Part shown: positions 1-5,552 of the stretch, one piece after another
How positions within the stretch are numbered: position 1 is the first letter of the stretch
How the letters are laid out: the number at the start of each line of letters is the position of its first letter
Origin: Proteobacteria bacterium UBA6921
GTDB lineage: Bacteria > Pseudomonadota > Gammaproteobacteria > SG8-11
Length of the DNA stretch: 9,928 nucleotides
NCBI GenBank assembly: GCA_002450895.1
Contig: DKAR01000015.1
Location: forward strand, 1-9,928
Reading direction: 5' to 3'
The notes under the pieces: model-generated
The model's database searches: none
Seen by the model: only the letters and a program-made list of their open reading frames with translations
Told to the model about the DNA's origin: nothing
Position numbers and translations under genes: made by a program

Positions 1-165
1 CATCTGGCCGCCTTCGAAACCGACTTTATGGAAACCGCCGGCGCGTGCAGTCTGACCCTTGTGACCACGGCCGCAAGTCTTGCCCAAGCCGGAGCCAATC
101 CCACGTCCAACGCGCTTTGCCGTTTTCTTTGAGCCGTCACCCGGCCGCAATGTATTGAGACGCAT
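1..165 (-). CDS. rplO: 50S ribosomal protein L15 (uL15), partial, 3' end beyond the window
   Basis: Only the first 55 codons are present. The frame opens with ATG at 165-163 and runs off the left edge without a stop. The fragment begins MRLNTLRPGDGSKKTAKRVG and continues with a glycine-rich basic segment (GRGIGSG at residues 20-26, GRGHKGQ at 32-38), which is the N-terminal rRNA-binding extension typical of bacterial L15. That extension threads into 23S rRNA during late 50S assembly. The start lies one base after the rpmD stop codon, and a GAGG Shine-Dalgarno sits inside the last rpmD codons, so the two genes are probably translationally coupled. In the family the protein is about 144 residues, so roughly 60% is missing here because of the window edge, not a mutation. 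In Proteobacteria secY and rpmJ normally follow. Confidence 0.96.
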   Translation of the reverse strand, partial: MRLNTLRPGDGSKKTAKRVGRGIGSGLGKTCGRGHKGQTARAGGFHKVGFEGGQM

Positions 166-166
166 C

Positions 167-355
167 TTAGGCTTCCTCGACCTTAACCATGTACTGAACC
201 TTGCGAATCATTCCACGAACCGCAGGAGTGTCCTCGACCATGACGGAATGGTGCATGCGGCGCAACCCGAGACCTGCAACGCAAGCTTTGTGCGAAGCGA
301 CTTTATGCGCGGTGCTGCGTACCAGCGTCACCTTAATCTGTTTCTTTTTGGCCAT
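167..355 (-). CDS. rpmD: 50S ribosomal protein L30 (uL30)
   Basis: This 62-residue protein is a small 50S protein that binds 23S rRNA. The sequence shows the L30 pattern: an N-terminal strand KQIKVTLVRS (residues 5-14) and the conserved AGLGLRRMHHSV block (27-38), followed by DTPAVRGMIRKVQYMVKV to near the end. E. coli L30 is about 59 residues, so the length is normal. ATG at 355-353 starts three bases after the rpsE stop. The only purine-rich match upstream is a weak GGA about 8 nt away, so translation may depend on ribosomes arriving from rpsE. L30 is missing from this operon in some phyla; its presence between rpsE and rplO fits a proteobacterium. Confidence 0.96.
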   Translation of the reverse strand: MAKKKQIKVTLVRSTAHKVASHKACVAGLGLRRMHHSVMVEDTPAVRGMIRKVQYMVKVEEA

Positions 356-358
356 AAC

Positions 359-862
359 TTATTCCAAGATGTCTTTGACTGTCTTTCCGCGCTTTGCCGC
401 GATCGATTCCGGCGATGCCATGTCCTGAAGGCCACGCATCGTGGCGCGAACAACATTCACCGAGTTATTGCTGCCAATGCATTTCGCCAAAACGTCGCTT
501 ACACCAACCGCTTCGAAAATTGCTCGCATTGCACCGCCAGCAATGATGCCGGTACCTTCGGACGCCGGCTGCATAAACACCTTCGCGGCGCCATGCGTGG
601 CTGTCAGAGGGTACTGCAGCGTTTTACCGTTTAGCGCGACTTTGAACATATTCTTGCGGGCGTGCTCCATGGCTTTTTGTACGGCCACCGGGACTTCGCG
701 CGCCTTACCGCGACCGAAACCCACATTACCCTTACCGTCACCGACGACGGTCAACGCAGCAAAGGCAAACTGCCGGCCGCCTTTGACAGTCTTAGAAACG
801 CGGTTGACGGCAATCAACTTCTCTACCATCCCGTCGCTTGAGCCAGTCTCGACACTCACCAT
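359..862 (-). CDS. rpsE: 30S ribosomal protein S5 (uS5)
   Basis: S5 is a 30S protein at the mRNA entry side that affects decoding accuracy; its N-terminal loop forms part of the spectinomycin site. The 167-residue length equals the E. coli protein as I recall it. Visible landmarks are the double-stranded-RNA-binding-like N-terminal domain with LIAVNRVSKTVKGGR (16-30), then ALTVVGDGKGNVGFGRGKAREVP, and in the C-terminal domain FMQPASEGTGIIAGGAMRA. The spectinomycin-loop residues V22, S23 and K24 look wild type, so nothing suggests resistance. ATG at 862-860 follows AAAGG at about 9 nt; an internal Met12 is a less likely start. The gene is preceded by a 48-nt spacer holding a GC-rich stem-loop. 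Confidence 0.98.
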   Translation of the reverse strand: MVSVETGSSDGMVEKLIAVNRVSKTVKGGRQFAFAALTVVGDGKGNVGFGRGKAREVPVAVQKAMEHARKNMFKVALNGKTLQYPLTATHGAAKVFMQPASEGTGIIAGGAMRAIFEAVGVSDVLAKCIGSNNSVNVVRATMRGLQDMASPESIAAKRGKTVKDILE

Positions 863-885
863 GATGCTTTACCTTTAGAATTGAT

Positions 886-903
886 GGACCCAAGCCAGGG
901 CCC
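886..903 (-). other. Possible stem-loop in the rplR-rpsE spacer
   Basis: On the minus strand GGGCCC (903-898), a 6-nt loop and GGGTCC (891-886) can pair with five Watson-Crick pairs and one G-U. It is not followed by a T tract (next bases ATCAATTCTAAAGG), so it does not look like an intrinsic terminator. It lies about 8 nt beyond the rplR stop and upstream of the rpsE Shine-Dalgarno. It could be an RNA stability or processing element, or chance in GC-rich DNA. Confidence 0.3.
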
Positions 904-910
904 GAACCCG

Positions 911-1279
911 TTAAAACTGCAATCCGGCCTCACGCGCGGCATCAGCCAGCGCCTTGATACGACCGTGATACTTGAACCCTGCTCGATCAAACGCAACGTT
1001 GCTGACGCCCTTCTGCTTGGCGCGATCCGCAACAATCTTGCCGACAATCGCGGCCGCTTTCGCATTACCGCGATGTCCGATCGAGTTGTCCTTCAACAGC
1101 CCGACCACCTGTTCGTCCAACGTCGAAGCCGCCGCGACGACTTCAGAACCGTTGGGCGCAATTACTTGCGCGTAGGTATGCTGCGGCGTGCGGTGGACGG
1201 TCAACCGGAATGTAGCAAGCTCGCGAATCTTGGCGCGGGTACGTCGCGCGCGGCGCAAGCGGGAATCTTTCTTGTTCAT
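911..1279 (-). CDS. rplR: 50S ribosomal protein L18 (uL18)
   Basis: L18 binds 5S rRNA and, with L5, brings it into the central protuberance of the 50S subunit. The 122-residue product has the basic N-terminus MNKKDSRLRRARRTRAKIRE, the core TVHRTPQHTYAQVIAPNGSE and the family C-terminus with FDRAGFKYHGRIKALADAAR, ending EAGLQF. The E. coli protein is 117 residues. The extra length falls around residues 64-72 (DNSIGHRGN), in the loop before the AAAIVGK helix. ATG at 1279-1277 has AGAGG about 8 nt upstream within a 45-nt spacer after rplF, which decides the start. That spacer also contains a short AACTC/GAGTT inverted repeat at 1294-1306. Confidence 0.98.
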   Translation of the reverse strand: MNKKDSRLRRARRTRAKIRELATFRLTVHRTPQHTYAQVIAPNGSEVVAAASTLDEQVVGLLKDNSIGHRGNAKAAAIVGKIVADRAKQKGVSNVAFDRAGFKYHGRIKALADAAREAGLQF

Positions 1280-1324
1280 AACAACAACCTCTCAACTCGA
1301 TGAGTTCGCGAATATGAAACCGCG

Positions 1325-1858
1325 TTACTTCTTCTTTGCTTCCTTCAAAATGATCTGTTCGCCGGAATAGCGCACGCCCTTTCCCTTATAGGGATCCGGA
1401 GAGCGATATCCGCGAATGACCGCCGCAACCTGACCTACCTGCTGACGATCCACACCCTTGACGACGATTTCTGTTTGGCTCGGCGTTTCGATCGTTATGC
1501 CATTAGGAACCGGAAACTCGACCGGATGCGAGAAGCCCAATGTCAAATTCAGTTTCTTTCCCTGCGCCTGGGCGCGGTAACCAACGCCAACCAGCTCAAG
1601 TTTTTTCTCAAACCCGGCGCTGACGCCGCGGACGTGGTTATTGAGAATGGCGCGCGTCGTACCTGCAACCATGTTCGCGGTTGGATCCGCCACGTCATAG
1701 GCACACTGAAGCCCATCCGTCTCCTTGGTCACTTTGACCGCAGCCGGAATCGTGTGCTGCATCGTGCCTTTCGGGCCCTTGATCGTTACGGCTTGGCCGC
1801 TGATCGTAACTTCGACGCCCTTTGGCAATGAAATCGGTTTGTTGGCAACTCGGGACAT
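1325..1858 (-). CDS. rplF: 50S ribosomal protein L6 (uL6)
   Basis: L6 binds 23S rRNA domain VI near the sarcin-ricin loop, at the base of the L7/L12 stalk. The 177-residue product begins MSRVANKPISLPKGVEVTIS and has the two repeated L6 folds: residues 1-80 including VTIKGPKGT, and about 84-170 with LELVGVGYRAQAQGKKLNLTLG-type sequence. The C-terminal signature SPDPYKGKGVRYSGE is followed by a lysine-rich tail (LKEAKKK). Length equals that of E. coli L6. ATG at 1858-1856 has GGAG about 5 nt upstream, and the gene starts 15 nt after the rpsH stop. No truncation or missing motif is seen. Confidence 0.98.
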   Translation of the reverse strand: MSRVANKPISLPKGVEVTISGQAVTIKGPKGTMQHTIPAAVKVTKETDGLQCAYDVADPTANMVAGTTRAILNNHVRGVSAGFEKKLELVGVGYRAQAQGKKLNLTLGFSHPVEFPVPNGITIETPSQTEIVVKGVDRQQVGQVAAVIRGYRSPDPYKGKGVRYSGEQIILKEAKKK

Positions 1859-1873
1859 AATCTCTCCGCTACA

Positions 1874-2269
1874 TTACTGCACGGTGCAAAGTACTTCGCC
1901 ACCGTGGCCACCCTTGCGGGCAGCGCGATCCGTCATGACGCCGTGCGACGTCGAAATCACTGCGATACCCAAACCACCGAGCACTTTCGGCAATTTATCC
2001 TTGCCACGATAAACGCGCAGGCCGGGCGTACTGACGCGGCGCATACGTTCAATGGCGGGCTTGCCCTGGTAGTAACGCAATACGACATTGAGCTGCTTCG
2101 TTGAGCCGGTGCCTGCGACGCTGAAGTCGTTGATGTAGCCTTCTTCCTTCAACACTTCGGCGATGGCAGTTTTAACGCTGGATGCGCGCATCGACACGTC
2201 CGCCTTGTTCGCGGACAGCGCGTTGCGGATTCGGGTCAACATATCGCTTATCGGGTCCGTCATACTCAT
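1874..2269 (-). CDS. rpsH: 30S ribosomal protein S8 (uS8)
   Basis: S8 is a primary 16S rRNA-binding protein of the central domain. In E. coli it is also the translational repressor of the spc operon. The 131-residue product begins MSMTDPISDMLTRIRNALSA and carries the C-terminal RNA-binding signature STSHGVMTDRAARKG (107-120), ending GGEVLCTVQ. The first ATG (2269-2267) is chosen over the one two codons later because E. coli S8 also begins MSMxDPI. The AGAGGA motif lies about 10-11 nt upstream, a slightly long spacing. A repressor role in this organism is inference; I could not recognise an S8-type target near rplX-rplE by eye. Confidence 0.98.
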   Translation of the reverse strand: MSMTDPISDMLTRIRNALSANKADVSMRASSVKTAIAEVLKEEGYINDFSVAGTGSTKQLNVVLRYYQGKPAIERMRRVSTPGLRVYRGKDKLPKVLGGLGIAVISTSHGVMTDRAARKGGHGGEVLCTVQ

Positions 2270-2285
2270 ATCAGTCTGATCCTCT

Positions 2286-2591
2286 TTACCAGCTCGACTT
2301 CACCAAGCCAGGAATATCTCCACGCATAGCGGCTTCGCGAAGCTTGTTTCGCGCCAATCCAAACTTGCGATAGTAGCCGTGTGGGCGGCTCGTGATTCGG
2401 CAACGGTTACGCAGCCGGATCGGGTTCGCATCGCGCGGCAGCATTTGCAGCTTGCGGCGCATTTCTTCGCGCTCCTCATCACCTGTCGCCGGGCTCTGCA
2501 GCTTGGCCTTAATTTCGGCACGTTTCGCCGCGTACTTCTTCACCGTGCGCTCGCGCTTCAGATTGCGGTAAGTAACCGACAACTTTGCCAT
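2286..2591 (-). CDS. rpsN: 30S ribosomal protein S14 (uS14), long zinc-independent form
   Basis: S14 is a 30S head protein near S3 and S10. This is the long C-minus type: 101 residues with an N-terminal half (KLSVTYRNLKRERTVKKYAA) and a middle segment absent from the short zinc-ribbon form. The C-terminal signature NRCRITSRPHGYYRKFGLAR lies at about 62-81, and the protein ends KSSW. There is only one cysteine and no CxxC pair, so no zinc ribbon. ATG at 2591-2589 begins 9 nt after the rplE stop. The Shine-Dalgarno GAGGA overlaps that TGA stop (TGAGGA), which suggests coupling to rplE translation. Long S14 encoded inside the spc operon is the usual proteobacterial arrangement. Confidence 0.98.
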   Translation of the reverse strand: MAKLSVTYRNLKRERTVKKYAAKRAEIKAKLQSPATGDEEREEMRRKLQMLPRDANPIRLRNRCRITSRPHGYYRKFGLARNKLREAAMRGDIPGLVKSSW

Positions 2592-2600
2592 ACGATTTCC

Positions 2601-3140
2601 TCAGCTCCTCAGCGGTAAGTTGAACGCGGTCAACAGCGCACGCGCTTCGGCGTCGGTCTTCGCGGTCGTCGTGATCGTGATATCCATTCCCCGAATCGCG
2701 TCGATCTTGTCGTACTCGATTTCCGGAAAAATAATCTGTTCCTTGATTCCCAGGCTGTAGTTTCCACGGCCGTCGAATGAACGCGAGTTCAAACCACGGA
2801 AATCGCGAATACGCGGGATGGCGATACTGATCAATCGATCAAGGAATTCATACATGCGTTCGCGGCGCAGAGTCACTTTGCAGCCGATAGGCCAACCTTC
2901 GCGAATCTTGAATCCGGCAATGGCCTTCTTTGACAGCGTCGTAACGGGTTTCTGACCCGCAATCTTCTGCATGTCCTCGACCGCATGGTCGATGACTTTT
3001 TTATCGGACGTCGTCTCGCCAACGCCCATGTTCAGCGTAATCTTCGTGATCCGCGGAACCTGCATGACGGTCTCGTACTTGAAGTCGCTCATCAACTTCG
3101 GAACAACCGTCCTCTGGTAATAATCTTTCAGCCTGGCCAT
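2601..3140 (-). CDS. rplE: 50S ribosomal protein L5 (uL5)
   Basis: L5 binds 5S rRNA in the central protuberance and contacts P-site tRNA and S13 across the subunit bridge. The 179-residue length matches the family. Landmarks are KYETVMQVPRITKITLNMGVG (about 21-41), the block GQKPVTTLSKKAIAGFKIRE (62-81), PIGCKVTLRRERMYEFLDRL, and DFRGLNSRSFDGRGNYSLGI (113-132). ATG at 3140-3138 follows rplX by 16 nt, with only a weak GGTGAG-like Shine-Dalgarno about 10 nt upstream. Codons 3 and 10 are both AGG, unusual for a highly expressed proteobacterial ribosomal gene. In E. coli the S8 repressor site lies at the start of this gene; no clear equivalent was recognised here. Confidence 0.98.
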   Translation of the reverse strand: MARLKDYYQRTVVPKLMSDFKYETVMQVPRITKITLNMGVGETTSDKKVIDHAVEDMQKIAGQKPVTTLSKKAIAGFKIREGWPIGCKVTLRRERMYEFLDRLISIAIPRIRDFRGLNSRSFDGRGNYSLGIKEQIIFPEIEYDKIDAIRGMDITITTTAKTDAEARALLTAFNLPLRS

Positions 3141-3156
3141 GGATTCAGCTCACCAC

Positions 3157-3474
3157 TTAAACATCAATAACTTCTTTGTTGGACTTGAAGAAGCGCACCT
3201 TGCGCCCATCGTCGAGCGTGCGAATGCCCACTCGATCCGCCTTGCCTGTCGCGGTATTAAAAATCGCAATATTGGAAACGTGCAGTGACGCTTCCTTTTC
3301 AATAATTCCGCCGGCCTGGCCCACATTGGGATTCGCCTTGGTATGGCGCTTCACCATGTTGATGCCTTCGACAATGACGCGTTCACTGTCGACAACGCGC
3401 GTAATATTTCCGCGCTTGCCCTTGTCTTTGCCTGCGATGACGATGACGTCGTCGCCCTTCTTGATCTTCCGCAT
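3157..3474 (-). CDS. rplX: 50S ribosomal protein L24 (uL24)
   Basis: L24 is an early assembly protein that binds the 5' domain of 23S rRNA and lies near the polypeptide exit. The 105-residue product begins MRKIKKGDDVIVIAGKDKGK. Residues about 6-30 form the KOW motif, with the conserved G-x-D-K-G-K turn and a VVDSERVIVEGINMVKRH continuation. The rest (NPNVGQAGGIIEKEASLHVS and VGIRTLDDGRKVRFFK) follows bacterial L24. The start ATG at 3474-3472 has AAGGGA 6-7 nt upstream and lies 18 nt after the rplN stop. Size is normal; E. coli L24 is about 104 residues. Confidence 0.98.
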   Translation of the reverse strand: MRKIKKGDDVIVIAGKDKGKRGNITRVVDSERVIVEGINMVKRHTKANPNVGQAGGIIEKEASLHVSNIAIFNTATGKADRVGIRTLDDGRKVRFFKSNKEVIDV

Positions 3475-3492
3475 ACCCGGTCCCTTAATCTC

Positions 3493-3861
3493 TTACAAAA
3501 CTTCCGGCGCCAATGACACGATTTTCATAAATTGCTCCGATCGCAGTTCGCGGGTCACGGGGCCGAAAATACGCGTGCCGATGGGCTGGAGCTGGTTGTT
3601 CAACAGAACCGCCGCATTACCATCGAAGCGAACCACGGAGCCGTCAGAACGGCGAATACCCTTGGTCGTTCGAACCACAACGGCGTCATAGACTTCACCC
3701 TTCTTGACCTTGCCGCGCGGTACCGCTTCCTTGATGCTGACCTTGATAACGTCACCAATGCTGGCATAGCGGCGATTGGTTCCGCCTAACACCTTGATAC
3801 ACATCAACCTGCGCGCGCCGCTGTTGTCGGCCGCATCCAGGTATGTCCGCGTCTGAATCAT
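3493..3861 (-). CDS. rplN: 50S ribosomal protein L14 (uL14), first gene of the spc operon
   Basis: L14 binds 23S rRNA at the subunit interface, forms bridge B8 and is the docking site of the silencing factor RsfS. The 122-residue product begins MIQTRTYLDAADNSGARRLM. The signature ADNSGAR is at 11-17, followed by GDVIKVSIKEAVPRGKVKKG, VRFDGNAAVLLNN and the C-terminal GTRIFGPVTRELR...LAPEVL. An in-frame GTG at 3897 would add 12 residues (MAGQRDGFWRLQ). I reject it because family members begin MIQ and because GGAG at 3872-3869 sits 7 nt before the ATG at 3861. The gene follows a 97-nt spacer containing a probable promoter, so it can be transcribed separately from the S10 genes upstream. Confidence 0.98.
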   Translation of the reverse strand: MIQTRTYLDAADNSGARRLMCIKVLGGTNRRYASIGDVIKVSIKEAVPRGKVKKGEVYDAVVVRTTKGIRRSDGSVVRFDGNAAVLLNNQLQPIGTRIFGPVTRELRSEQFMKIVSLAPEVL

Positions 3862-3868
3862 CTGTAAT

Positions 3869-3872
3869 CTCC
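3869..3872 (-). promoter_or_regulatory. Shine-Dalgarno of rplN that fixes its start
   Basis: GGAG on the minus strand is followed by a 7-nt spacer and ATG at 3861. Its position supports the MIQTRTY start and argues against the upstream in-frame GTG at 3897. Confidence 0.75.
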
Positions 3873-3900
3873 AAAAACCGTCCCGCTGCCCTGCCACATG

Positions 3901-3939
3901 GGGGCGCGGATAATACCACGAACTTTGCCACTATGCCCG
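3901..3939 (-). promoter_or_regulatory. Probable spc-operon promoter (extended -10, sigma70 type)
   Basis: In the rpsQ-rplN spacer the minus strand reads TGG-TATTAT. TATTAT (3915-3910) matches the -10 consensus at five of six positions, with an extended -10 TG at 3918-3917. The best -35 candidate, CGGGCA (3939-3934), has an 18-nt spacer but only three of six matches, so the extended -10 probably carries recognition. Directly downstream is the GC-rich discriminator CCGCGCCCC (3909-3901), as expected for a promoter under stringent (ppGpp/DksA) control. E. coli has its spc promoter in this same spacer. The start of transcription is expected near 3905-3899. The site is predicted from sequence only. 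Confidence 0.65.
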
Positions 3940-3958
3940 AGCGTGCGAGCCTGACCGC

Positions 3959-4228
3959 TTACTGCTGCTCCTTGGCACGCTCAATGATCCGGACCAGCCG
4001 ATAGGACTTGGTCTTAGAGAGGGGCCGACACTGCTCAATCTCAACCACGTCACCCTCGCCACATTCGTTGTTCTGATCGTGGGCATGGATTTTCGTGCTT
4101 CGTCGCAAGAACTTGCCGTACATCGGGTGCTGCACCATGCGGTCGATACGTACGACGATGGTCTTGTCCATCTTGTTACTGACCACGCGCCCACTGATCG
4201 TGCGCGTCACGTTTGCCTGCTCGGTCAT
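3959..4228 (-). CDS. rpsQ: 30S ribosomal protein S17 (uS17), last gene of the S10 operon
   Basis: S17 is a small OB-fold protein that binds the 5' and central domains of 16S rRNA early in 30S assembly. The 89-residue product has the N-terminal strand RTISGRVVSNKMDKTIVVRI, the middle VQHPMYGKFLRRSTKIHAHD and the family signature GDVVEIEQCRPLSKTK at about 59-74. Its ATG overlaps the rpmC stop as ATGA (4228-4225), so the two genes are probably translationally coupled. A G-rich stretch (GGGTGG) just upstream inside rpmC is the likely ribosome-binding site. Downstream is the largest spacer in the window, which marks the S10/spc operon boundary. I see no clear intrinsic terminator there, so readthrough into spc is likely. 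Confidence 0.98.
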   Translation of the reverse strand: MTEQANVTRTISGRVVSNKMDKTIVVRIDRMVQHPMYGKFLRRSTKIHAHDQNNECGEGDVVEIEQCRPLSKTKSYRLVRIIERAKEQQ

Positions 4229-4428
4229 GACTTACCACCCGTTCGCTGTTTCTCGCCAAGAATTGTCTGCACACGCGCGATATCGCGACGAACCGCCCGG
4301 AATTGGCTGGTCTTGCCCAACTGTCCGGTCGCTTTCTGCATACGCAGGTTGAATTGTTCCTTCGTGAGCGTGGCCAAATCGGCCTGCAACTCTGTGACGC
4401 TCTTGCTACGTAACTCTTTCGCTTCCAT
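4225..4428 (-). CDS. rpmC: 50S ribosomal protein L29 (uL29)
   Basis: L29 is a two-helix 50S protein beside L23 at the polypeptide exit, where trigger factor and SRP dock. The product is 67 residues when started at ATG 4428-4426: MEAKELRSKSVTELQADLAT, then the signature KEQFNLRMQKATGQL (23-37) and VRRDIARVQTILGEKQ. E. coli L29 is 63 residues and begins MKAKELREKSV. That alignment supports this ATG over the adjacent in-frame GTG at 4431, which would add one residue. The ATG overlaps the rplP stop by one base (TGATG). At the other end the stop overlaps rpsQ as ATGA. Both junctions point to coupled translation of rplP, rpmC and rpsQ. Confidence 0.97.
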   Translation of the reverse strand: MEAKELRSKSVTELQADLATLTKEQFNLRMQKATGQLGKTSQFRAVRRDIARVQTILGEKQRTGGKS

Positions 4429-4841
4429 CACATCACCGTCCGCGATACAAACATGGTCCGAAGCGGCAATTTGGCAGCCGCCAGCTTGAATGCTTCACGC
4501 GCGACATCCTCGCCCACGCCTTCCATCTCATAAAGGACGAAGCCGGGCTTGATCTCGGCAACCCAATACTCGACGTTACCCTTGCCGCTACCCATACGCA
4601 CTTCAAGCGGCTTGCGGCTCACTGGCTTGTCCGGAAACACGCGAATATAGATCTTGCCGCCGCGCTTGATATGGCGACTCATCGCACGGCGCGCCGCTTC
4701 GAGCTGGCGCTGCGTAATGCGGCCGCGCGTCGTCGCTTTCAAGCCGTAATCGCCGAAGCTCACCGCATTTCCGGCGGTCGCCTGGCCGCGATTGCGGCCC
4801 TTCATTTGTTTACGATACTTCGTTCGTTTTGGTTGCAGCAT
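4428..4841 (-). CDS. rplP: 50S ribosomal protein L16 (uL16)
   Basis: L16 is a late-assembling 50S protein that organises the A-site region and supports peptidyl-transferase activity. The 137-residue product begins MLQPKRTKYRKQMKGRNRGQ. It has GRITQRQLEAARRAMSRHIK (40-59), KIYIRVFPDKPVSRKPLEVR and GSGKGNVEYWVAEIKPGFVL, and ends SRTVM. It is one residue longer than the E. coli protein, near residues 21-26. Arg82 in PLEVRMGSG corresponds to E. coli Arg81, the residue hydroxylated by RoxA/YcfD. ATG at 4841-4839 follows AAAAGG and the palindrome GGCTATAGCC, which directly touches the start codon. Confidence 0.98.
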   Translation of the reverse strand: MLQPKRTKYRKQMKGRNRGQATAGNAVSFGDYGLKATTRGRITQRQLEAARRAMSRHIKRGGKIYIRVFPDKPVSRKPLEVRMGSGKGNVEYWVAEIKPGFVLYEMEGVGEDVAREAFKLAAAKLPLRTMFVSRTVM

Positions 4842-4861
4842 GGCTATAGCCTTTTATTTCG

Positions 4862-5542
4862 TTAGGTCGCCGCAGCCTTCTCAGCCGGTGCGCTCGCCGC
4901 CTCAACTTGCTGCTGCTCGAACACCTCACCTTTGAAGATCCACAACTTCACACCAATGATTCCGTATGTGGTTTGCGCTTCGGCAAAACCGTAATCAATG
5001 TCCGCACGCAGCGTATGCAACGGCACGCGGCCTTCGCGGTACCATTCCGTGCGTGCGATTTCAGCGCCGTTCAATCGGCCCGCGACGCAAATCTTCACGC
5101 CCTTGGCGCCGAGACGCATGGCGTTGGTGACCGCACGCTTCATCGCGCGACGGAACATGATTCGACGCTCCAGCTGCTGCGCAACGCTCTCTGCCACGAG
5201 CATGGCGTCAAGTTCCGGCTTGCGAACTTCTTCGATATTGATGTGCACGGGCACACCCATCATCTTTGCAACAGTTTGACGCAGCGCTTCGACATCCTCG
5301 CCTTTCTTGCCGATGACGATTCCAGGGCGCGCCGTGTGAATCGTGATGCGCGCATTTCGCGCCGGCCGTTCAATCTGAACCCGGCTTACGGAAGCCTGCT
5401 TCAGCTTTTGCTTGATGAAATCGCGAACCTTCAGGTCCGTATTCAAGAAGTCAGGGTAGTTCTTGGAATCCGCAAACCACTTTGACGTCCACTCCTTGAT
5501 GACGCCAAGACGGAAACCGGTTGGATGAACTTTGTGACCCAT
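4862..5542 (-). CDS. rpsC: 30S ribosomal protein S3 (uS3)
   Basis: S3 sits at the mRNA entry tunnel with S4 and S5 and contributes to ribosomal helicase activity. The 226-residue product begins MGHKVHPTGFRLGVIKEWTS. The KH domain covers roughly residues 40-110 with the loop GIVIGKKG at 74-81. The C-terminal domain includes FRRAMKRAV (130-138), where R131, R132 and K135 correspond to the E. coli helicase residues. It also holds NGAEIARTEWYREGRVPLHT and DIDYGFAEAQTTYGIIGVK. The protein ends in a short Ala/Glu/Gln-rich tail (211-226) that is less conserved in the family. ATG at 5542-5540 has GAGG about 5 nt upstream, 10 nt after the rplV stop. Confidence 0.98.
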   Translation of the reverse strand: MGHKVHPTGFRLGVIKEWTSKWFADSKNYPDFLNTDLKVRDFIKQKLKQASVSRVQIERPARNARITIHTARPGIVIGKKGEDVEALRQTVAKMMGVPVHINIEEVRKPELDAMLVAESVAQQLERRIMFRRAMKRAVTNAMRLGAKGVKICVAGRLNGAEIARTEWYREGRVPLHTLRADIDYGFAEAQTTYGIIGVKLWIFKGEVFEQQQVEAASAPAEKAAAT

Positions 5543-5552
5543 ACGCCCTCGC

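Noticed and set aside
1294..1306. Inverted repeat AACTC-ATC-GAGTT in the rplF-rplR spacer
   Set aside because: A 5-bp A/T-containing stem with a 3-nt loop is weak and likely by chance; no T tract or other signal accompanies it.
3120..3175. S8 autoregulatory site at the rplX-rplE junction as in E. coli
   Set aside because: I looked for a helix around the rplE start resembling the S8 site of 16S rRNA and found no convincing pairing by eye. A covariance search would be needed, so no feature is claimed.
3862..3897. N-terminal extension of L14 from the GTG at 3897
   Set aside because: Family members start at MIQ, the GGAG ribosome-binding site fits the ATG at 3861, and the extension lies over the predicted promoter-to-start leader.
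3862..3958. Terminator at the end of the S10 operon
   Set aside because: There is a TTTTT run (minus strand, about 3877-3873), but no stable GC hairpin directly before it, and it sits next to the rplN ribosome-binding site.
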